Assembly (NCBI GenBank): GCA_900770385.1
Contig: CAAGKK010000044.1
Span: forward strand, 93,758 to 157,757
Reading direction: 5' to 3'
Length of the DNA stretch: 64,000 nucleotides
DNA from: Clostridia bacterium
GTDB taxonomy: Bacteria > Bacillota > Clostridia > TANB77 > CAG-508
The notes under the pieces were generated by a model that had not been told where the DNA came from, did no database searches, and saw only the letters and a list, made by a program, of their open reading frames with translations. Both the position numbers and the translations under genes were made by a program. Below are positions 62,716 to 64,000 of this stretch, in pieces; positions within the stretch are counted from its first letter, which is position 1, and every line of letters starts with the position of its first letter.

Positions 62716-63756
62716 ATGTCAGAAGTAGCGCAAAGGGCAAAAATTTCTTATGAAAGAAGACCTAATACACTACATTCATTTTTTGCATTAAAGTTTCATG
62801 ATGGTGATGAGGACAAGGCAAAAGTAGAAGCCATAGAACGAGCTTTAAACAAAGCAGGTGTTGAAATTACTTTAATGGCACGAGATGTTGAAAAGTGGGG
62901 TGAAGCTTATATTCCTGAAGGAAAAACACTTATGAAGGATTATGCTTTTCCAGCAATGATGCAATGCGACTGCAATATTATTGAGTTTAGCGAAAAAGGT
63001 GTTGGACTTGGTATGAATGGCGGATTTTGTTATGCAAAAGGCAAACCGATTTATGTTATTGCAAAAACAAGTAGTGATATTTCTACGACAATGGCCAATG
63101 TTGCAACAAAAATTATCTTTTATGACAAGCCAGAAGATTTAATAGAGCCTTTCACAAGAATCGTTAAAAGTTTCCCTCGTGTGATTTTGGCATCTAAATC
63201 TGCTGTGCGCAAACAACAACTTACTGATAATAGTATTCCATTTGAAGTAATTGTAAGTAATGCTGATGAAACACCGGATAAATCTAAATCATTTAAAAAT
63301 CAATTGGCTGAAATTTCTATGCGTAAGGCAAGGAAGGTTCTTGAAGAAACTAAAGATAGAGGGCTACGCCTTATTATTGCTGCTGATCAAAATATTGTTT
63401 TTGATAGCTCTATGTACGGGAAACCAAAATCTAGAGATGAGGCATATAGGCTAATTAGTAGTATGAGGGGAACAGAAGAGGTTTATGCTTATACAGGAAA
63501 TGCTATATTGCTTGCAGAAAATGATAATGTTCTTCAAAGTATTAATATTACAGATGTTGCAAGATTGAGTGTTGATTATATTTCTGACGAAGAAATTGAT
63601 AATTATTTAAAAAATGATAATTACTTGTCTATTTGTGGAGGAATATCAATCAATAACTGTTCATTTGTACATTTAAAAGAAGGACGCATGTCAACAGCAA
63701 AAGGAATGACACTGGAATATGCAAAAGAAATAATGTCAAACTTAAATGAATGTTAA
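62716..63756 (+). CDS. fusion of a nucleoside 2-deoxyribosyltransferase-like domain and a Maf-like domain
   Basis: A 346-residue two-domain protein. Residues about 20-140 resemble nucleoside 2-deoxyribosyltransferase folds: FFALKFHDGD, a CDCNIIEFS strand and GVGLGMNGGFCYAKGKPIYVI. Asn/Gly occupy the place where the family has a catalytic Glu. Residues about 153-342 resemble Maf nucleotide pyrophosphatases: RVILASKSAVRKQQL, NADETPD, IIAADQNIVFDSSMYGKPKSRDEAY by key residues, SSMRGTEEVYAYTG and CGGISINN. Maf proteins hydrolyse non-canonical or modified NTPs, so both halves suggest nucleotide-pool work. The composition (CGT, CGC, CTT, GTG codons) is richer than in the neighbours. TAGGAGG precedes the ATG. 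Confidence 0.82.
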   Translation: MSEVAQRAKISYERRPNTLHSFFALKFHDGDEDKAKVEAIERALNKAGVEITLMARDVEKWGEAYIPEGKTLMKDYAFPAMMQCDCNIIEFSEKGVGLGMNGGFCYAKGKPIYVIAKTSSDISTTMANVATKIIFYDKPEDLIEPFTRIVKSFPRVILASKSAVRKQQLTDNSIPFEVIVSNADETPDKSKSFKNQLAEISMRKARKVLEETKDRGLRLIIAADQNIVFDSSMYGKPKSRDEAYRLISSMRGTEEVYAYTGNAILLAENDNVLQSINITDVARLSVDYISDEEIDNYLKNDNYLSICGGISINNCSFVHLKEGRMSTAKGMTLEYAKEIMSNLNEC

Positions 63757-63809
63757 TTTATTAGCAGTATCTGAAAAATATTGTTGGTGGAATTGATTTA
63801 ATTTTGCCT

Positions 63810-63848
63810 AAAGAGCCTAATACTGAAAATTAGTATTGGGTTCTTTTA
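63810..63848 (+). terminator. terminator after the NDT-Maf gene
   Basis: A 15-bp stem AAAGAGCCTAATACT / AGTATTGGGTTCTTT with two G-U pairs and loop GAAAATT, ending in TTTT. Confidence 0.85.
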
Positions 63849-63858
63849 ATTATTATAT

Positions 63859-63887
63859 TTGAAAAAAATTACTCAATATGCTATACT
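63859..63887 (+). promoter_or_regulatory. promoter at the right edge
   Basis: TTGAAA (63859-63864), 17-nt spacer, TATACT (63882-63887). It would start a transcript leaving the window to the right. Confidence 0.65.
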
Positions 63888-63897
63888 ACTAGTAGAT

Positions 63898-64000
63898 ATG
63901 GGTAATAACTCATGTCGTAAAATTTTTTTCACTGAATTGTGAAAGGAGTAAAATACTCCTCTAACTTTTTGGTTTTATACATAATCAATACAGCAACAAA
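63898..64000 (+). promoter_or_regulatory. leader region, possibly with a short peptide and attenuator hairpins
   Basis: Directly at the expected start of transcription lies a 14-codon ORF (ATG 63898 to TGA 63940-63942, MGNNSCRKIFFTEL). Its 3' end forms the hairpin TTCAC / GTGAA, followed by GGAGT / ACTCC (63945-63959), which hides an AAAGGAG-like sequence. No larger gene starts before the window ends. The peptide has no clear ribosome binding site, so its translation is uncertain. Confidence 0.4.

Noticed and set aside
1..64000. Alternative genetic code with TGA as Trp
   Set aside because: TGA terminates spoIIP, the MBL-fold gene and the 56362 gene at the expected ends, and Trp is encoded by TGG in conserved positions.
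1..64000. CRISPR array or prophage
   Set aside because: No regularly spaced short repeats, Cas genes, phage structural genes or transposases are present. The GC-rich palindromes are few and irregularly placed.

Overview
The window is a strongly AT-rich, gene-dense chromosomal segment. Nearly all genes lie on the + strand, with AGGAGG-type ribosome binding sites and TTGACA/TATAAT-like promoters. TAA, TAG and TGA all act as stops (TGA ends spoIIP, the MBL-fold gene and the 56362 gene). The gene content points to a spore-forming lineage of Clostridia (Bacillota): the spoIIIAA-AH operon, spoIIM, spoIIP, an H-type small acid-soluble spore protein, a T-box leader on a single-chain glyS, and ylxM-ffh-rpsP-khpA-rimM-trmD-rplS. 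No phage, transposase, IS element or CRISPR array was seen. A gut-type uncultured member is my inference from overall style, not something the sequence proves.

Layout. 1-4.3 kb: SRP and ribosome-maturation operon. 4.3-7.7 kb: RNHCP zinc protein, a frameshifted traX-like gene, a CBS-pair protein, an AI-2E/YtvI-type membrane protein and a DUF1980 protein. 7.8-16.3 kb: class A PBP with a C-terminal DUF5011-like domain, cysS, a DUF1189 protein, ftsH, lysS. 16.4-16.7 kb: a repeat island with two copies of a GC-rich palindrome. 16.8-23.2 kb: two regulated ABC modules (MarR with two exporters; YtrA-type GntR with ATPase and permease). 23.3-29.3 kb: yebC and spoIIIAA-AH, with spoIIIAE split by a +1 frameshift. 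29.3-38 kb: tmcAL, rnhA, an uncharacterised pair followed by an endonuclease-Q-like gene, spoIIM, xerD, rsmE, yicC-rpoZ-gmk and tRNA-Thr. 38-51 kb: DUF4116 protein, ftsY, UPF0182, a glycosyltransferase, ylbF-like, a membrane metallopeptidase, recJ, relA, MBL hydrolase, hisS. 51-58 kb: spoIIP, recN, a YhhN-like gene of foreign composition, T-box/glyS, an unknown gene, SASP, and an orphan transketolase C-half. 58-62.3 kb: ftsE-ftsX, an EnvC/PcsB-type M23 protein and an S41 protease, a cell-separation module. 62.3-64 kb: tRNA-Leu, a structured element made partly of tRNA-Leu sequence, a deoxyribosyltransferase-like/Maf fusion, and the start of a leader RNA.

Most notable observation. Reading every CGG triplet in frame, I find CGG as a codon in only four genes. 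Two of these, traX-like and spoIIIAE, are the only two frameshifted genes in the window, and in both the zero-frame CGG sits exactly where a +1 shift restores the protein (NTT CGG A read as NTC GGA or TTC GGA). The other two, the YhhN-like gene and the 56362 gene, look compositionally foreign. This suggests +1 frameshifting at a very rare CGG codon, although sequencing error or gene decay remains possible. Other points of interest are the tRNA-Leu-derived structured element, the NDT-Maf fusion beside it, and a degenerate HD-like protein next to the endonuclease-Q-like gene.
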